From: Anabaena sp. FACHB-1237
GTDB taxonomy: Bacteria > Cyanobacteriota > Cyanobacteriia > Cyanobacteriales > Nostocaceae
DNA: 37,294 nucleotides
NCBI RefSeq assembly: GCF_014696225.1
Contig: NZ_JACJPV010000037.1
Coordinates: 1 to 37,294 of the forward strand
Direction: 5' to 3'
Shown: positions 1 to 8,479 of the stretch, piece after piece
Position numbering within the stretch: the first letter of the stretch is position 1
How the letters are laid out: each line of letters starts with the position of its first letter
The notes under the pieces: generated by a model
Told to the model about the DNA's origin: nothing
The model's database searches: none
The model's input: the letters and a program-made list of their open reading frames with translations, nothing else
Program-made: the position numbers and the translations under genes

Positions 1-200
1 CTGAGTCTTTCCATTGCTAGTCTTAGCTTGTATCTAAGTCGTTTGAATTTGTGTCCAATACTTAGATCATGTTTTGATTTAAGTTTATCAAGATGTGAGC
101 AAAGTTTGGCTATTTTGCTGAAATCTCTGACTTCTCTAATCAGTGGAGGATCTGACTCGATACTTATGCAACTGACACATTGATACATTGTCTCAGACAT
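1..200 (-). pseudogene. TnpB-like transposase fragment, runs off left edge
   Basis: Read on the minus strand from an ATG at 198-200, an open frame of about 66 codons runs to the window edge. It contains DFSKIAKLCSHLDKLKSK followed by a basic stretch ending in KFKRLRYKLRLAMERL. That order (short 'LC.HLD.L.SK' helix, then an Arg/Lys-rich helix) is how TnpB (OrfB of IS200/IS605 or IS607 elements, an RNA-guided nuclease) looks just after its first RuvC motif. The expected upstream DPG motif is not visible; a degenerate SIESDPP occurs instead, and nothing TnpB-like is seen upstream to the stop at 300-302. I infer a 5'-truncated, probably dead copy. The assignment rests on motif memory, so it is moderate. 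Confidence 0.45.
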
Positions 201-299
201 CAGTAATTTGTTTATTTGCAGTCTAGGACACGCTACAATTATTAAATTGTCCACTAGGAAATATCTCCATGAGCAATTTTGTCCATCAGTATACCATGA

Positions 300-629
300 C
301 TATATCACACCGATAACATCTAGGAAACCGTAGATACTAATACCCAGTAAAAGCCAGGGGATAATTTTGGTCAGATTTTGATAAATAGAAGTAGGTTCAT
401 AATGGTTATTAATTAACTCATTAGTATTAATTGATTCTCTAATTAAAATAGAAGTGGATGAACCAATTACAAAACTCAATCCCAAGATTAAATAAGGTTC
501 ATCTGGTAATATACTAGATATGATTAATAGAGCGATCGCTAATGTTAACATAACTAGTTCAATAAATCTTGGTGGATTATATTGACTAGATAGAACTAAT
601 GTGTTAACCCAAAAATTCCATAATCTCAT
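300..629 (-). CDS. Small multi-spanning membrane protein, unknown function
   Basis: A 109-residue protein of unknown function. Three hydrophobic stretches are visible (about residues 25-41, 46-61 and 90-107), separated by a polar loop with NTNELINNHYEP, so it is very probably an inner or thylakoid membrane protein with three spans. There is no signal peptide, no conserved catalytic motif and no recognised domain. The start is the first ATG; no strong Shine-Dalgarno sequence precedes it. It lies on the same strand as chlI and its start is 74 bases upstream-to-downstream of the chlI stop, with a small palindrome between, so it may be read through from chlI or from its own promoter. Function not inferred. 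Confidence 0.6.
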   Translation of the reverse strand: MRLWNFWVNTLVLSSQYNPPRFIELVMLTLAIALLIISSILPDEPYLILGLSFVIGSSTSILIRESINTNELINNHYEPTSIYQNLTKIIPWLLLGISIYGFLDVIGVI

Positions 630-661
630 AGTTTAGAATTGATAGTTGGTTAAATATTTGA

Positions 662-682
662 GGGTTTAGCATTGCTAAACCC
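662..682. repeat. Short palindrome between chlI and the small membrane gene
   Basis: GGGTTTAGCA and its exact reverse complement TGCTAAACCC flank a single T. A relaxed relative occurs at about 8131-8159 (GGGGTTTAGCACCGCTAA followed by CACCCCTAAACCCC). It sits just after the chlI stop codon on the minus strand and may act as a weak terminator or be a dispersed repeat. Confidence 0.6.
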
Positions 683-702
683 CTACCTGTGGAGTGCAGA
701 AT

Positions 703-1821
703 CTATCTTACTCCAACTTTAACACCAGTGCCATTTTTCTGAGCAGAATCATCTTCTAATTCCACACCAAAAACCCGTGCAAAAGCCTTTTCTACTTTAT
801 AACCTGAATCTATGGATTCTAGGGGATCTTTCCGTAAGCGATGACGTAAACACAGGGTAATGACACGACGAATATCATCTAAAGTTACCTCTGTACGTTG
901 TTCAAAGGCAGTAATAGCTTTAGCAGCACGGTTAGTTACAATATCACCGCGTAAACCATCCACATTTAACTCAGAACAAACCTCTGAAATTTTTACCCGC
1001 AGGTCATAATCTAAATTAACTTGAGGTAATAAAGTTTGTGCATTGACAATGCGTTGCTGTAATGCTTCCTGTTCAGTTTTATGTTTTTCCAAATATCCAA
1101 CCGGGTTTTGGTCAAATTCTGCGCGTTCTTCCACAATTTGCACTCGTAACGCAGGTTCTTTAACGGTGCGTATTTCTGCGTGCATTCCAAAACGGTCCAG
1201 TAATTGGGGACGCAATTCTCCTTCTTCGGGGTTTCCTGAACCAACCAACACAAACCGCGCTGGATGTCGAATGGAAATACCTTCTCTTTCTACAGTGTTC
1301 CAACCACTAGCAGCAGAGTCCAGAAGTACATCCACTAAATGATCATCTAATAAGTTGACTTCATCAACGTAGAGAATACCTCTGTTAGCTTTAGCCAGTA
1401 ATCCAGGTTCAAATGCTTTGACACCTTCAGATAATGCCTTTTCAATGTCAATAGTACCACAAACGCGGTCTTCTGTTGCACCCAATGGTAAATCTACCAT
1501 TTGCACTTTTTTGGTGCTTACAGGTAATTCTATTCCTTGAGCTACTTGTTGACGGACTTCATCACTCATTAAATCTGGATCGTTAGGATCACTACTGAAG
1601 GGGTCATTAGCTACAATAGGAATTTCTGGCAGTAAATCAGCTAAAGCGCGAATGGTGGTAGACTTGCCGGTGCCGCGATCGCCCATGATCATCACACCAC
1701 CAATTTTAGGGTCTATCACATTTAACAACAATGCCAATTTCATTTCTTCTTGGCCGACAATAGCTGTAAAGGGAAAAACCGCACGACGCGCACTTGCCAT
1801 AGCTTGAGCAGTTGAAGTCAC
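703..1821 (-). CDS. chlI: Magnesium chelatase ATPase subunit I
   Basis: ChlI is the AAA+ subunit of the ChlI-ChlD-ChlH magnesium chelatase, which inserts Mg2+ into protoporphyrin IX at the first committed step of chlorophyll synthesis. At 372 residues it has normal length. Visible motifs are Walker [10 protein letters not shown] (residues 47-55), the ChlI/BchI insertion with [17 protein letters not shown] (109-125), Walker [10 protein letters not shown] (148-156), sensor 1 GSGNPEEG and arginine-finger region [11 protein letters not shown] (about 205-215). The C-terminal helical domain is complete. No chlD or chlH is adjacent, which is usual for cyanobacteria. The ATG at 1819-1821 gives the usual short N-terminus before the FPFTAIVGQ start of the AAA domain. 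Nothing odd is seen. Confidence 0.97.
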   Translation of the reverse strand: MTSTAQAMASARRAVFPFTAIVGQEEMKLALLLNVIDPKIGGVMIMGDRGTGKSTTIRALADLLPEIPIVANDPFSSDPNDPDLMSDEVRQQVAQGIELPVSTKKVQMVDLPLGATEDRVCGTIDIEKALSEGVKAFEPGLLAKANRGILYVDEVNLLDDHLVDVLLDSAASGWNTVEREGISIRHPARFVLVGSGNPEEGELRPQLLDRFGMHAEIRTVKEPALRVQIVEERAEFDQNPVGYLEKHKTEQEALQQRIVNAQTLLPQVNLDYDLRVKISEVCSELNVDGLRGDIVTNRAAKAITAFEQRTEVTLDDIRRVITLCLRHRLRKDPLESIDSGYKVEKAFARVFGVELEDDSAQKNGTGVKVGVR

Positions 1822-2260
1822 TAAATTACCTTAATAATATTTTTATTACGATTCTTTATTGTGCCATAGCTGGAGGTGATTGGTGATGGCTAATTAGTAA
1901 TGAATGATGGGTATTTGATTATACCAGAAATTGTTTACTTATGGGCTTGACAAAAAAAATCCTAAATTTGTGAAACCTTGAAGAGACAGGCAAAAAAAGA
2001 TTTAATCTTGATATTCTTCTTTAAAGCCAAATTCAGCAATGAAAATTAATTCTTCTATGTTTTCTCCAATAGACTTAATAGAGCTGTGGGATAATTAATG
2101 TACAGACGTTCTATAAAAAGTCTCTACAAGGTCTTATTAACTTGACAATAGTATATTAATGCTGCACTTACTCAAACTGTTTCACTCAAACCATCCTACT
2201 GAAAACTAAAATACTGCTATAATTTTTTTGCAGAAACAACTTTACAAAAATTAAAAATTT
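1822..2260. other. Intergenic region between divergent chlI and the coiled-coil gene
   Basis: About 440 bases of AT-rich sequence holding the promoters of both divergent genes. It carries a degenerate copy (about 2101-2132, CAGACGTTCTATAAAAAGTC) of the 'GTAGAGACGTTCTATAGAACGTCTCTAC'-like palindromes seen near 27.7 kb. No open frame worth calling was seen. Confidence 0.5.
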
Positions 2261-2584
2261 ATGAGTAATCCCCTGGTGCAAGCGTTTTTTGTAGGTAGAG
2301 CAGCAGCAGAAGTAATTAATGAGCGCTTACAAGTTGCTCTAACTGACGCTTTGAGTGAATTAGGCAAATTTGACTCCGAAGCTAAAGAAAAACTACATCA
2401 GTTTACTGAAGAAGTAATAGCAAGAGCTAATAAAGCTGCTGAAGCTGCTGAAACTGGCATAAATGTAGGCAACAGTTCATCAGGAAGCAATTCAGTAGAT
2501 TTACAAACAGAAATTGACGAATTACGAGCAGAAATAGCACTATTGCGAACAGAATTACAAAAGTATCGCAATACGGCAAAATAA
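2261..2584 (+). CDS. Conserved cyanobacterial protein with C-terminal coiled coil (DUF6825-like)
   Basis: A 107-residue acidic protein. The N-terminal half (MSNPLVQAFFVGRAAAEVINE, then ALTDALSELGKFD and FTEEVIARANKAAE) is alpha-helical and Ala-rich. A Ser/Gly/Asn linker (about residues 70-78) is followed by a coiled coil, LQTEIDELRAEIALLRTELQ (81-100), with heptad leucines/isoleucines. I recognise the beginning as a protein conserved across cyanobacteria and annotated as a DUF6825 or thylakoid-associated protein; that name is from memory and should be checked. No catalytic residues are visible, so a structural or membrane-organising role is more likely than an enzyme. The ATG at 2261 follows an AT-rich leader without a strong ribosome site. 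Confidence 0.7.
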   Translation: MSNPLVQAFFVGRAAAEVINERLQVALTDALSELGKFDSEAKEKLHQFTEEVIARANKAAEAAETGINVGNSSSGSNSVDLQTEIDELRAEIALLRTELQKYRNTAK

Positions 2585-2592
2585 GAGTAAGG

Positions 2593-2620
2593 GGTGATTG
2601 GTGATTGGTGATTGGTAATT
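2593..2620. repeat. Heptamer tandem repeat (GGTGATT)n
   Basis: Three exact copies of GGTGATT followed by one GGTAATT. Short heptamer arrays of this kind (STRRs) are typical of Nostocales intergenic DNA. Similar runs occur at 5154-5200 (GGTGACA units) and 14173-14186 (CCCTACT twice). Confidence 0.75.
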
Positions 2621-2720
2621 AATATCAAGTCAAAAATCCCACACTCGGATCTCAAAATTTTGACAACTTTGAGAATTTTGACAGATGAATTCGTGAAGTA
2701 CCGACGGTATAATAGACAAT

Positions 2721-4409
2721 ATGGAACAAGGATATTCAGATACAGCATACCGTTGGAATCGGGAAAACTACTCTAGTAAGCGTCGTTTTGTAGATATTTG
2801 GTCTTTCGTGTTATCGCTAATGTTTAGAATTTGGCGTTATAACAAAGCTTGGACCTATTCTGGTGGCGTGATCACTGAACAAAAACAAAGCGCTCGCCGC
2901 AAAGCACAAGCTATCTGGATTAGAAACACTTTCTTGGATTTAGGTCCGACCTTTATTAAAGTAGGACAACTATTTTCTACTCGTGCGGATATTTTTCCCA
3001 GCGAGTATGTAGAAGAATTATCTAAATTGCAGGATCGTGTACCAGCTTTTAGCTATGAACAAGTAGAAACAATTATAGAACAGGAATTAGGTAAAACTAT
3101 TCCCCAACTCTTCCGCAGTTTTGAACCTATACCTCTGGCTGCTGCTAGTTTAGGTCAAGTTCATAAGGCTGTACTGCATTCTGGCGAATCTGTGGTTGTC
3201 AAAGTACAACGCCCTGGCTTAAAGAAGCTATTTGAAATTGACTTAAAAATACTTAAAGGTATCGCCCGCTATTTCCAAAATCATCCAAAATGGGGACGCG
3301 GCCGAGATTGGATGGGTATTTATGAAGAATGTTGTCGCATTCTCTGGGAAGAAATAGACTATATCAATGAAGGGCGCAATGCGGACGCTTTTCGCCGCAA
3401 TTTCCGCAATTTTGACTGGGTGCGGGTACCACGAGTTTATTGGCGCTATGGAACTTCTAGGGTGATTACTTTAGAATATGTTCCAGGTATTAAGGTTAGT
3501 CAGTATGAAGCCCTAGAAGCAGCAGGAGTAGATAGAAAAGCGATCGCTCGCTATGGCGCACAAGCATACTTACACCAACTTCTAAATAACGGTTTCTTCC
3601 ACGCCGATCCCCACCCTGGTAATCTGGCAGTAAGTCCCGATGGAGCATTGATTTTCTATGACTTCGGGATGATGGGAACAATAAAATCCAATGTCCGTGA
3701 AGGACTGATGGAAACACTATTTGGTATTGCCCAAAAAGACGGCGACCGTGTGGTACAATCACTGATTAATTTAGGCGCGATCGCTCCCGTAGAAGACATC
3801 AGTCCAGTACGCCGTTCAGTCCAGTATATGCTGGATAACTTCATGGATAAGCCATTTGAAAATCAATCAGTGGCCGCTATTAGTGAAGATTTATATGAAA
3901 TAGCTTATGATCAACCCTTTAGATTTCCCGCAACTTTTACCTTTGTTATGCGCGCTTTTTCTACTTTAGAAGGTGTAGGTAAAGGCTTAGATCCAGAATT
4001 CAACTTTATGGAAGTTGCCCAACCTTATGCAATGCAGCTTATGGCAGAAAATAACGGTATAGAGGGGAATAGTTTCTTGAATGAATTAAGTCGTCAAGCT
4101 GTGCAAGTTAGCAGCACAGCATTAGGTCTACCCCGTAGGCTGGAAGATACCTTAGATAAAATTGAACGTGGAGACATTCGTCTGCGAGTCCGTTCTGTAG
4201 AAACTGAGCGTTTACTTCGCCGACAAACTAATATTCAACTGGGAATGAGTTATGCTCTTATAATTAGCGGTTTTACCATAGCAGCCACGATCCTCCTGGT
4301 TAACGAATACCTCTGGTTAGCCATTTTCCTCGGCTTAATCGCAGCAACAGTATCATTTATACTGATTCGTCTACTTTTACGCCTTGACCGTTATGATCAA
4401 AAGTATTAA
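2721..4409 (+). CDS. ABC1/UbiB (AarF) family atypical kinase
   Basis: A 562-residue member of the ABC1/ADCK/UbiB family of atypical protein-kinase-like ATPases, which in cyanobacteria and plastids are tied to prenylquinone and lipid metabolism and membrane stress. The family-defining KxGQ motif is KVGQLFSTR (about residue 80), the Ala-rich nucleotide loop is AAASLGQVH (about 141), the lysine is in VVKVQRPG (about 160), the catalytic loop is HADPHPGN (294-301) and the metal-binding DFG is YDFGMMG (313-319). Two hydrophobic segments near the C-terminus (about 507-550) should anchor it in a membrane. Full family length; no damage. A PP2C gene follows on the same strand only 5-23 bases downstream, so the two are probably one transcript. 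The precise substrate cannot be told from sequence. Confidence 0.9.
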   Translation: MEQGYSDTAYRWNRENYSSKRRFVDIWSFVLSLMFRIWRYNKAWTYSGGVITEQKQSARRKAQAIWIRNTFLDLGPTFIKVGQLFSTRADIFPSEYVEELSKLQDRVPAFSYEQVETIIEQELGKTIPQLFRSFEPIPLAAASLGQVHKAVLHSGESVVVKVQRPGLKKLFEIDLKILKGIARYFQNHPKWGRGRDWMGIYEECCRILWEEIDYINEGRNADAFRRNFRNFDWVRVPRVYWRYGTSRVITLEYVPGIKVSQYEALEAAGVDRKAIARYGAQAYLHQLLNNGFFHADPHPGNLAVSPDGALIFYDFGMMGTIKSNVREGLMETLFGIAQKDGDRVVQSLINLGAIAPVEDISPVRRSVQYMLDNFMDKPFENQSVAAISEDLYEIAYDQPFRFPATFTFVMRAFSTLEGVGKGLDPEFNFMEVAQPYAMQLMAENNGIEGNSFLNELSRQAVQVSSTALGLPRRLEDTLDKIERGDIRLRVRSVETERLLRRQTNIQLGMSYALIISGFTIAATILLVNEYLWLAIFLGLIAATVSFILIRLLLRLDRYDQKY

Positions 4410-4432
4410 TTGTTTTGTCAAAAATTCCATCT

Positions 4433-5155
4433 ATGAAACTCACCTTTACCGGTTTAACTGACCGGGGAATTATTCGTTCTAATAATCAAGATTCTTACCA
4501 TTGTGACTCAAACAACCGATTTTTTATCGTCGCTGATGGTATGGGAGGCCACGCAGGAGGAGAAGAAGCTAGTCGCATAGCTACCCAGGAAATTAATTCC
4601 TATTTATCTACACATTGGCAATCTCCCCAAACAACACCACAATTGTTAGAAGATGCTCTCTTGATGGCCAATGAAGCTATTTTAGCTGACCAACAAGCAA
4701 ATCCCCAACGCTCTGATATGGGTACTACAGTGGTAGTTGTGGCTATCCGTGATAACTCTGCCTTTTGCGCTCATATTGGCGACTCCCGCATCTACCGCCT
4801 ACGCTACAAAGAAATAGAACAACTCACAGAAGATCATACCTGGGTCGCTAAAGCTATTAAAATGGGTGATATCTCTGCTGAAGAGGCTAGAATACATCCC
4901 TTCCGTCACGTCCTCTCTCAGTGTTTAGGTAGAGAAGATTTACATCAATATGATATTAGTCCTATAGATATCCAAGCAGGCGATCGCCTATTATTATGTA
5001 GCGATGGACTTACAGAAGAACTTATAGACACACAAATTTCTGAATACATACAAAATTCACCTTCCCTAGAAACCGCCGCTCAATCTTTAGTGGAAGGAGC
5101 TAAGAAAGCAGGTGGCCATGATAATATTACCGTTGTTCTTATCTGTGTAGAATAG
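4433..5155 (+). CDS. PP2C-type (PPM) serine/threonine phosphatase
   Basis: A 240-residue metal-dependent phosphatase of the bacterial Stp1/PrpC type. Metal ligands are visible in the family order: D20 in RSNNQDS, D35-G36 in VADGMGGHAGG, D191 in SDGLTEE and D230 in GGHDNITVV; GDSRIYR (117-123) is also conserved. No membrane segment or extra domain, so it is soluble. An in-frame TTG at 4415 would add six residues; I prefer the ATG at 4433 because family members start right before the 'TDRGxxRxxNQD' segment. It directly follows the ABC1 kinase-like gene and likely shares its mRNA. Its target is unknown; typical partners are Hanks-type Ser/Thr kinases, none of which is present here. Confidence 0.93.
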   Translation: MKLTFTGLTDRGIIRSNNQDSYHCDSNNRFFIVADGMGGHAGGEEASRIATQEINSYLSTHWQSPQTTPQLLEDALLMANEAILADQQANPQRSDMGTTVVVVAIRDNSAFCAHIGDSRIYRLRYKEIEQLTEDHTWVAKAIKMGDISAEEARIHPFRHVLSQCLGREDLHQYDISPIDIQAGDRLLLCSDGLTEELIDTQISEYIQNSPSLETAAQSLVEGAKKAGGHDNITVVLICVE

Positions 5156-5770
5156 GTGACAGGTGACGGGTTACAAGTGATAGGTGACAGGGATCAGGGA
5201 GAAAATTCTTTATTCTCACTCCTTGATCTCCTGACTAATTAATATTTTGTTCAATTTGAGCATTTTTTCTATAACTAACTTGATACAAATATTTGTAATC
5301 TCCTGAAAGTGATAACTGCAAGTGAAATTTTCTATATCCATTAGTTAGTTGACATCTTGCACTTAATCCTGTATGGCGAATATAATTCAACACTAACTAG
5401 ATCACCCTTGATCTTCCTAAATAAACAACTTACTCATATAAACCCCTAGTCATAGAAACCTATCCCATAACCCTTGCTTTAGCAAAACACCTAAAACACA
5501 TCTAAATTTGTTTTAGTGAAGTTAGAACATCAACCATCCCAGTTCTGCCTACACGCTGCTATAGCACATTTCACATATTTCCCAAGCCAGCATACTATTT
5601 AGTCAAAAAATCAAAACAAAAGCTAGGCATTTTGTCAAACATTTGTTATATTTCTTAATATCAGGTAACAAATGTTCACAAAAACAAAGCCACAAACCAT
5701 TTTTGAGGCTAACGCTAGTAAATCAAAGCATCAATTCTGAATTTAACAGTAATATATCTTGGAGTTGATT
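5156..5770. other. Long intergenic region upstream of nblA
   Basis: About 615 bases without a convincing gene. The first 50 bases are GGTGACA-type short repeats; the rest is AT-rich and should carry the nblA promoter and long leader. The only strong structure is the inverted repeat listed separately at 5638-5676. I looked for a perfect NtcA box (GTA-N8-TAC) near nblA and did not find one. Confidence 0.5.
5638..5676. promoter_or_regulatory. Perfect 11-bp inverted repeat upstream of nblA
   Basis: AACATTTGTTA (5638-5648) and TAACAAATGTT (5666-5676) are exact reverse complements separated by 17 bases, ending 94 bases before the nblA ATG. It could be an operator for a dimeric regulator or an RNA stem in the nblA leader. 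It is not followed by a T-tract on the plus strand, so a terminator is unlikely. Confidence 0.55.
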
Positions 5771-5968
5771 ATGAATCAGCCAATAGAATTGTCGTTAGAA
5801 CAACAATTCAGCATCCGTTCATTTGCTACACAAGTAAAAGATATGAGCCATGAACAAGCTCAAGACTTTTTAGTAAAATTGTATGAACAGATGGTAGTTC
5901 GTGAAGCAACCTATCAAGAACTACTTAAACATCAGTGGGGACTAGATTCGGGTTCTACTATGGCATAA
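5771..5968 (+). CDS. nblA: Phycobilisome degradation protein NblA
   Basis: NblA is a small adaptor that binds phycobiliproteins and the ClpC chaperone, triggering proteolysis of phycobilisomes when nitrogen or sulfur is short and during heterocyst formation. The 65 residues match the family over full length: MNQPIELSLEQQFSIRSFA, then MSHEQAQDFLVKLYEQM and the C-terminal YQELLKHQWG. The start at 5771 is chosen because GGAG at 5761-5764 is well placed as ribosome site and the protein then begins MNQPIELS as in relatives; an upstream TTG at 5759 would overlap that site. It is monocistronic and convergent with sir. Family knowledge says nblA is induced by nitrogen stress. Confidence 0.96.
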   Translation: MNQPIELSLEQQFSIRSFATQVKDMSHEQAQDFLVKLYEQMVVREATYQELLKHQWGLDSGSTMA

Positions 5969-6027
5969 GTGATCTATAATTAAACGCCTGTAATTAGGCT
6001 ATAAATTAAGTAATTTGAAGCGCATCC

Positions 6028-6107
6028 AGACTTTTAATTAATACTTGTGGAAATATCACAATTACTACCCCGTCCTATATAGGACGAGGAGTATCAATTA
6101 AAAGTCT
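6028..6107. terminator. Nested hairpin between convergent nblA and sir
   Basis: Outer arms AGACTTTTAATTAATAC (6028-6044) and GTATCAATTAAAAGTCT (6091-6107) pair with one mismatch. Inside lies a near-perfect GC-richer palindrome centred on CGTCCTATATAGGACG (6071-6086). Its position between the 3' ends of two convergent genes suits a bidirectional terminator, but the two-level symmetry also fits a mobile palindromic repeat. Confidence 0.6.
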
Positions 6108-6129
6108 CTTAGCTAAACCTATGCCACAC

Positions 6130-8040
6130 TTACAAACTTTGCAAATACTTAGTTAATGCTTCATTCACTAACTCAGTCATCGGCCTTCCTTCTTTTTCCG
6201 CAGTTTCTTTTAATTGTAAATACATCTCGTCCCCTAAACTAACACGATGCCGAGATTTACCACTACTGGTAGGTTCTCCAGGCCGATAATTAGCGATAAA
6301 TTCCCGAATAGCATCAAAACCTACACGATGACAAAAATCTCCAAACCTTTCTTTTGGTGTTTTCAACTTTTTGAAGAAAATAAATATTGGTTCTAGAAAA
6401 CTTTCTATTTCACTATCAGGTAATTTATCCGTAAAAGGTTGTGCTAATCTCGTTTGATTAGGACATCCTCCTAACCATACTTGATACGCTTCAGGCGCAC
6501 TACCTACAAATCCTAATTCTGCCATATAAGGACGAGCGCAACCATTTGGACATCCGGTCATCCTAATAACAAAATGCTCCTTTTGTAAGCCTAATCTGTC
6601 TAAAAGTTTCCGAATCCTGTCTATAATTCCTGGTATGGCACGTTCTGATTCAGTAATGGCTAAACCGCAGGTAGGTAAAGCTGGACAAGCCATAGAATAA
6701 CGCGTTAAATTCTCTATCTTGCTAGGATCTGCAATTACTCCGCAGCGATCTAAAATTTCCTGAATACCACTTTTATCTTCTGGGTTGATTTCACAGAATA
6801 ATAAGTTCTGATTGGGTGTTAATCTGATGGGTAAGTTGTATGTAGTGACTATTTCTTTTAAGGCGGTTTTTAGTTGTAATGAACCTTCATTTTTTACCCG
6901 CCCATTTTGAATAGAAATACCCAAGAATAATTTACCATCTCCTTGTTCTTGCCATCCCAGAAAATCGTAATATTTAAACCTAATTAGTTCTCTTGACGCT
7001 TGAATAGGTTTACCAAAATATTCTTCTACTTTACTGCGGAATTTGTCCACTCCCCAATCAGCTATTAAATATTTTAATCTCGCGTGTCTTCTGTCACTGC
7101 GATCGCCATAATCTCTTTGAGTCGCTACTATCGCCTTTACTAGATCATAAACATCTTCTTTAGCTACAAAACCAATCGGCTCTGCTACTCTGGCAAAGGT
7201 TTCTTCCTTATTATGAGTTCTTCCTAAACCCCCACCTGCAAAAATGTTAAACCCTGCCAAATTTTTCGTTTTTGTCAGCACTACCACTAATGATAAATCT
7301 TGGGAATACAAATCAACGGAATTATCACCACCCACTGTTACACAAATTTTGAATTTGCGCGGCATATAATGCATTCCATAAATAGGTTCTATGGAATCTT
7401 GGATAATACTACCATTAATATTTTTTTGTCTTGCCGCCTTGACGTCGGGATGTTCTTCCCCACTTACAGCTTTTTCTCCATCTAACCAAATTTCATAATA
7501 TGCGCCAGTTTGCGGTGTCAGTAAATCAGCAATATTTTGGGCATATTCCCAGGCATACTGGTATTCTGGACGGTTTTTGAAGGGTGCAGGAGGAGCCATC
7601 ACATTACGATTAATGTCACCACAAGCACCTAGTGTTGAACCTAAGTTGTTCACTATGGTAGCGATCGCTGTCTTTAAGTTCTTTTTCAAAATACCATGCA
7701 ATTGAAACCCTTGTCTAGTCGTAGCTCTTATTGTACCATTACCATACTCATCAGCTAGTTTGTCCAAGGCTAAATATAACTGTGGTGCGATAAAACCACC
7801 AGGGTTTCTCGTTCGCAGCATCATTTGATAATCTTTTTCCTGACCTTTGACTCGGTTATCACGGTTATCCTGTTGATAAGAACCATGAAACTTGAGAATT
7901 TGTACCGCATCTTCACTAAAATGACTGGTATCTTGAAGAATTTCCGTAGCCACAGGTTCACGCAAAAAATTACTGTTTTCTTTCAAACCTTCCACTTTGG
8001 AAGGTTTACGGGTTATGGATGAAGACACAGAGTTAACCAT
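6130..8040 (-). CDS. sir: Ferredoxin-dependent sulfite reductase with C-terminal RHH-like tail
   Basis: Reduces sulfite to sulfide with six electrons from ferredoxin in assimilatory sulfate reduction; contains siroheme and a coupled [4Fe-4S] cluster. The four cluster cysteines are C452 and C458 (ACPALPTCG) and C497 and C501 (TGCPNGCAR). Nitrite/sulfite reductase half-domains and siroheme-binding arginines (TRQGFQLHG near 110) are present. After the reductase core ends (about residue 590) there is a Ser/Gly linker and a 39-residue tail (598-636: [20 protein letters not shown] then a second helix) that looks like a ribbon-helix-helix domain. Length 636 exceeds a bare reductase core by about that tail. 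Start ATG at 8038-8040. Sulfite rather than nitrite specificity is inferred from overall resemblance. Confidence 0.93.
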   Translation of the reverse strand: MVNSVSSSITRKPSKVEGLKENSNFLREPVATEILQDTSHFSEDAVQILKFHGSYQQDNRDNRVKGQEKDYQMMLRTRNPGGFIAPQLYLALDKLADEYGNGTIRATTRQGFQLHGILKKNLKTAIATIVNNLGSTLGACGDINRNVMAPPAPFKNRPEYQYAWEYAQNIADLLTPQTGAYYEIWLDGEKAVSGEEHPDVKAARQKNINGSIIQDSIEPIYGMHYMPRKFKICVTVGGDNSVDLYSQDLSLVVVLTKTKNLAGFNIFAGGGLGRTHNKEETFARVAEPIGFVAKEDVYDLVKAIVATQRDYGDRSDRRHARLKYLIADWGVDKFRSKVEEYFGKPIQASRELIRFKYYDFLGWQEQGDGKLFLGISIQNGRVKNEGSLQLKTALKEIVTTYNLPIRLTPNQNLLFCEINPEDKSGIQEILDRCGVIADPSKIENLTRYSMACPALPTCGLAITESERAIPGIIDRIRKLLDRLGLQKEHFVIRMTGCPNGCARPYMAELGFVGSAPEAYQVWLGGCPNQTRLAQPFTDKLPDSEIESFLEPIFIFFKKLKTPKERFGDFCHRVGFDAIREFIANYRPGEPTSSGKSRHRVSLGDEMYLQLKETAEKEGRPMTELVNEALTKYLQSL

Positions 8041-8479
8041 TAGTAGATACTTTTGGGCAATAAGTTAGTCACCGAACTATCATTATATATCAGGTCATGG
8101 ATCATAGTTATCAGGAGTCACTCAGTCAGTAGGGGTTTAGCACCGCTAACACCCCTAAACCCCACACTCCACACTCAAGAGTCAGTAGTCATAACCATTA
8201 CAACAGTTTTCCCAAAATTTTGCATCAGCACCTAACCTTAATTTAAAATTATCCTTCATCATACTTAAATGTGCTTAAAATGAGCGCGAAGATTTTTTTC
8301 ACCCCTTGACACCATCGAAAAAATCTGTTATCATACTTTTGATGAGGAAGAACTATCTTAATCGCATAAGCTAAATTTGTTACAACACAAATTATAGTGA
8401 TTAAATCATGAGCGATCGCCTCAACAGCAAATTAACCGAATTTTGTAGTAACCTAATTTACTAATTACAAGTCAACCGA
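8041..8479. other. Intergenic region upstream of sir
   Basis: About 440 bases without a convincing gene. It holds a relaxed palindromic repeat (about 8131-8159), a strong plus-strand sigma70-type promoter at 8306-8334 (listed separately) and an 18-codon frame starting MSDRLNSK at 8408 that I do not call. sir reads leftward from here, so its promoter should lie close to 8041. Confidence 0.45.
8306..8334 (+). promoter_or_regulatory. Strong sigma70-type promoter with no annotated gene downstream
   Basis: TTGACA at 8306-8311, a 17-base spacer, and TATCAT at 8329-8334: a consensus -35 box at optimal spacing from a good -10 box on the plus strand. Downstream on that strand lie only about 145 bases before the converging glycosyltransferase gene ends. 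It could drive a small RNA or antisense transcript, or be a relic. Confidence 0.5.

Noticed and set aside
1011..1342. Open frames on both strands inside chlI
   Set aside because: They overlap a clear, full-length chlI in other frames and have no recognisable domain or ribosome site.
2398..2748. Minus-strand 116-codon frame overlapping the coiled-coil gene
   Set aside because: Mostly antisense to a conserved gene and the GGTGATT repeat; no domain.
3496..3844. Minus-strand frames inside the ABC1 kinase gene
   Set aside because: Antisense shadows of a well-supported gene; composition is typical of out-of-frame translation.
5600..5770. NtcA box (GTA-N8-TAC) upstream of nblA
   Set aside because: Only partial matches such as GTAACAAATGTTCAC were found, so I do not annotate one.
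8408..8464. 18-codon frame MSDRLNSK... after the orphan promoter
   Set aside because: Too short, no ribosome site, and its start is a HIP1 GCGATCGC site that often yields MSDRL by chance.
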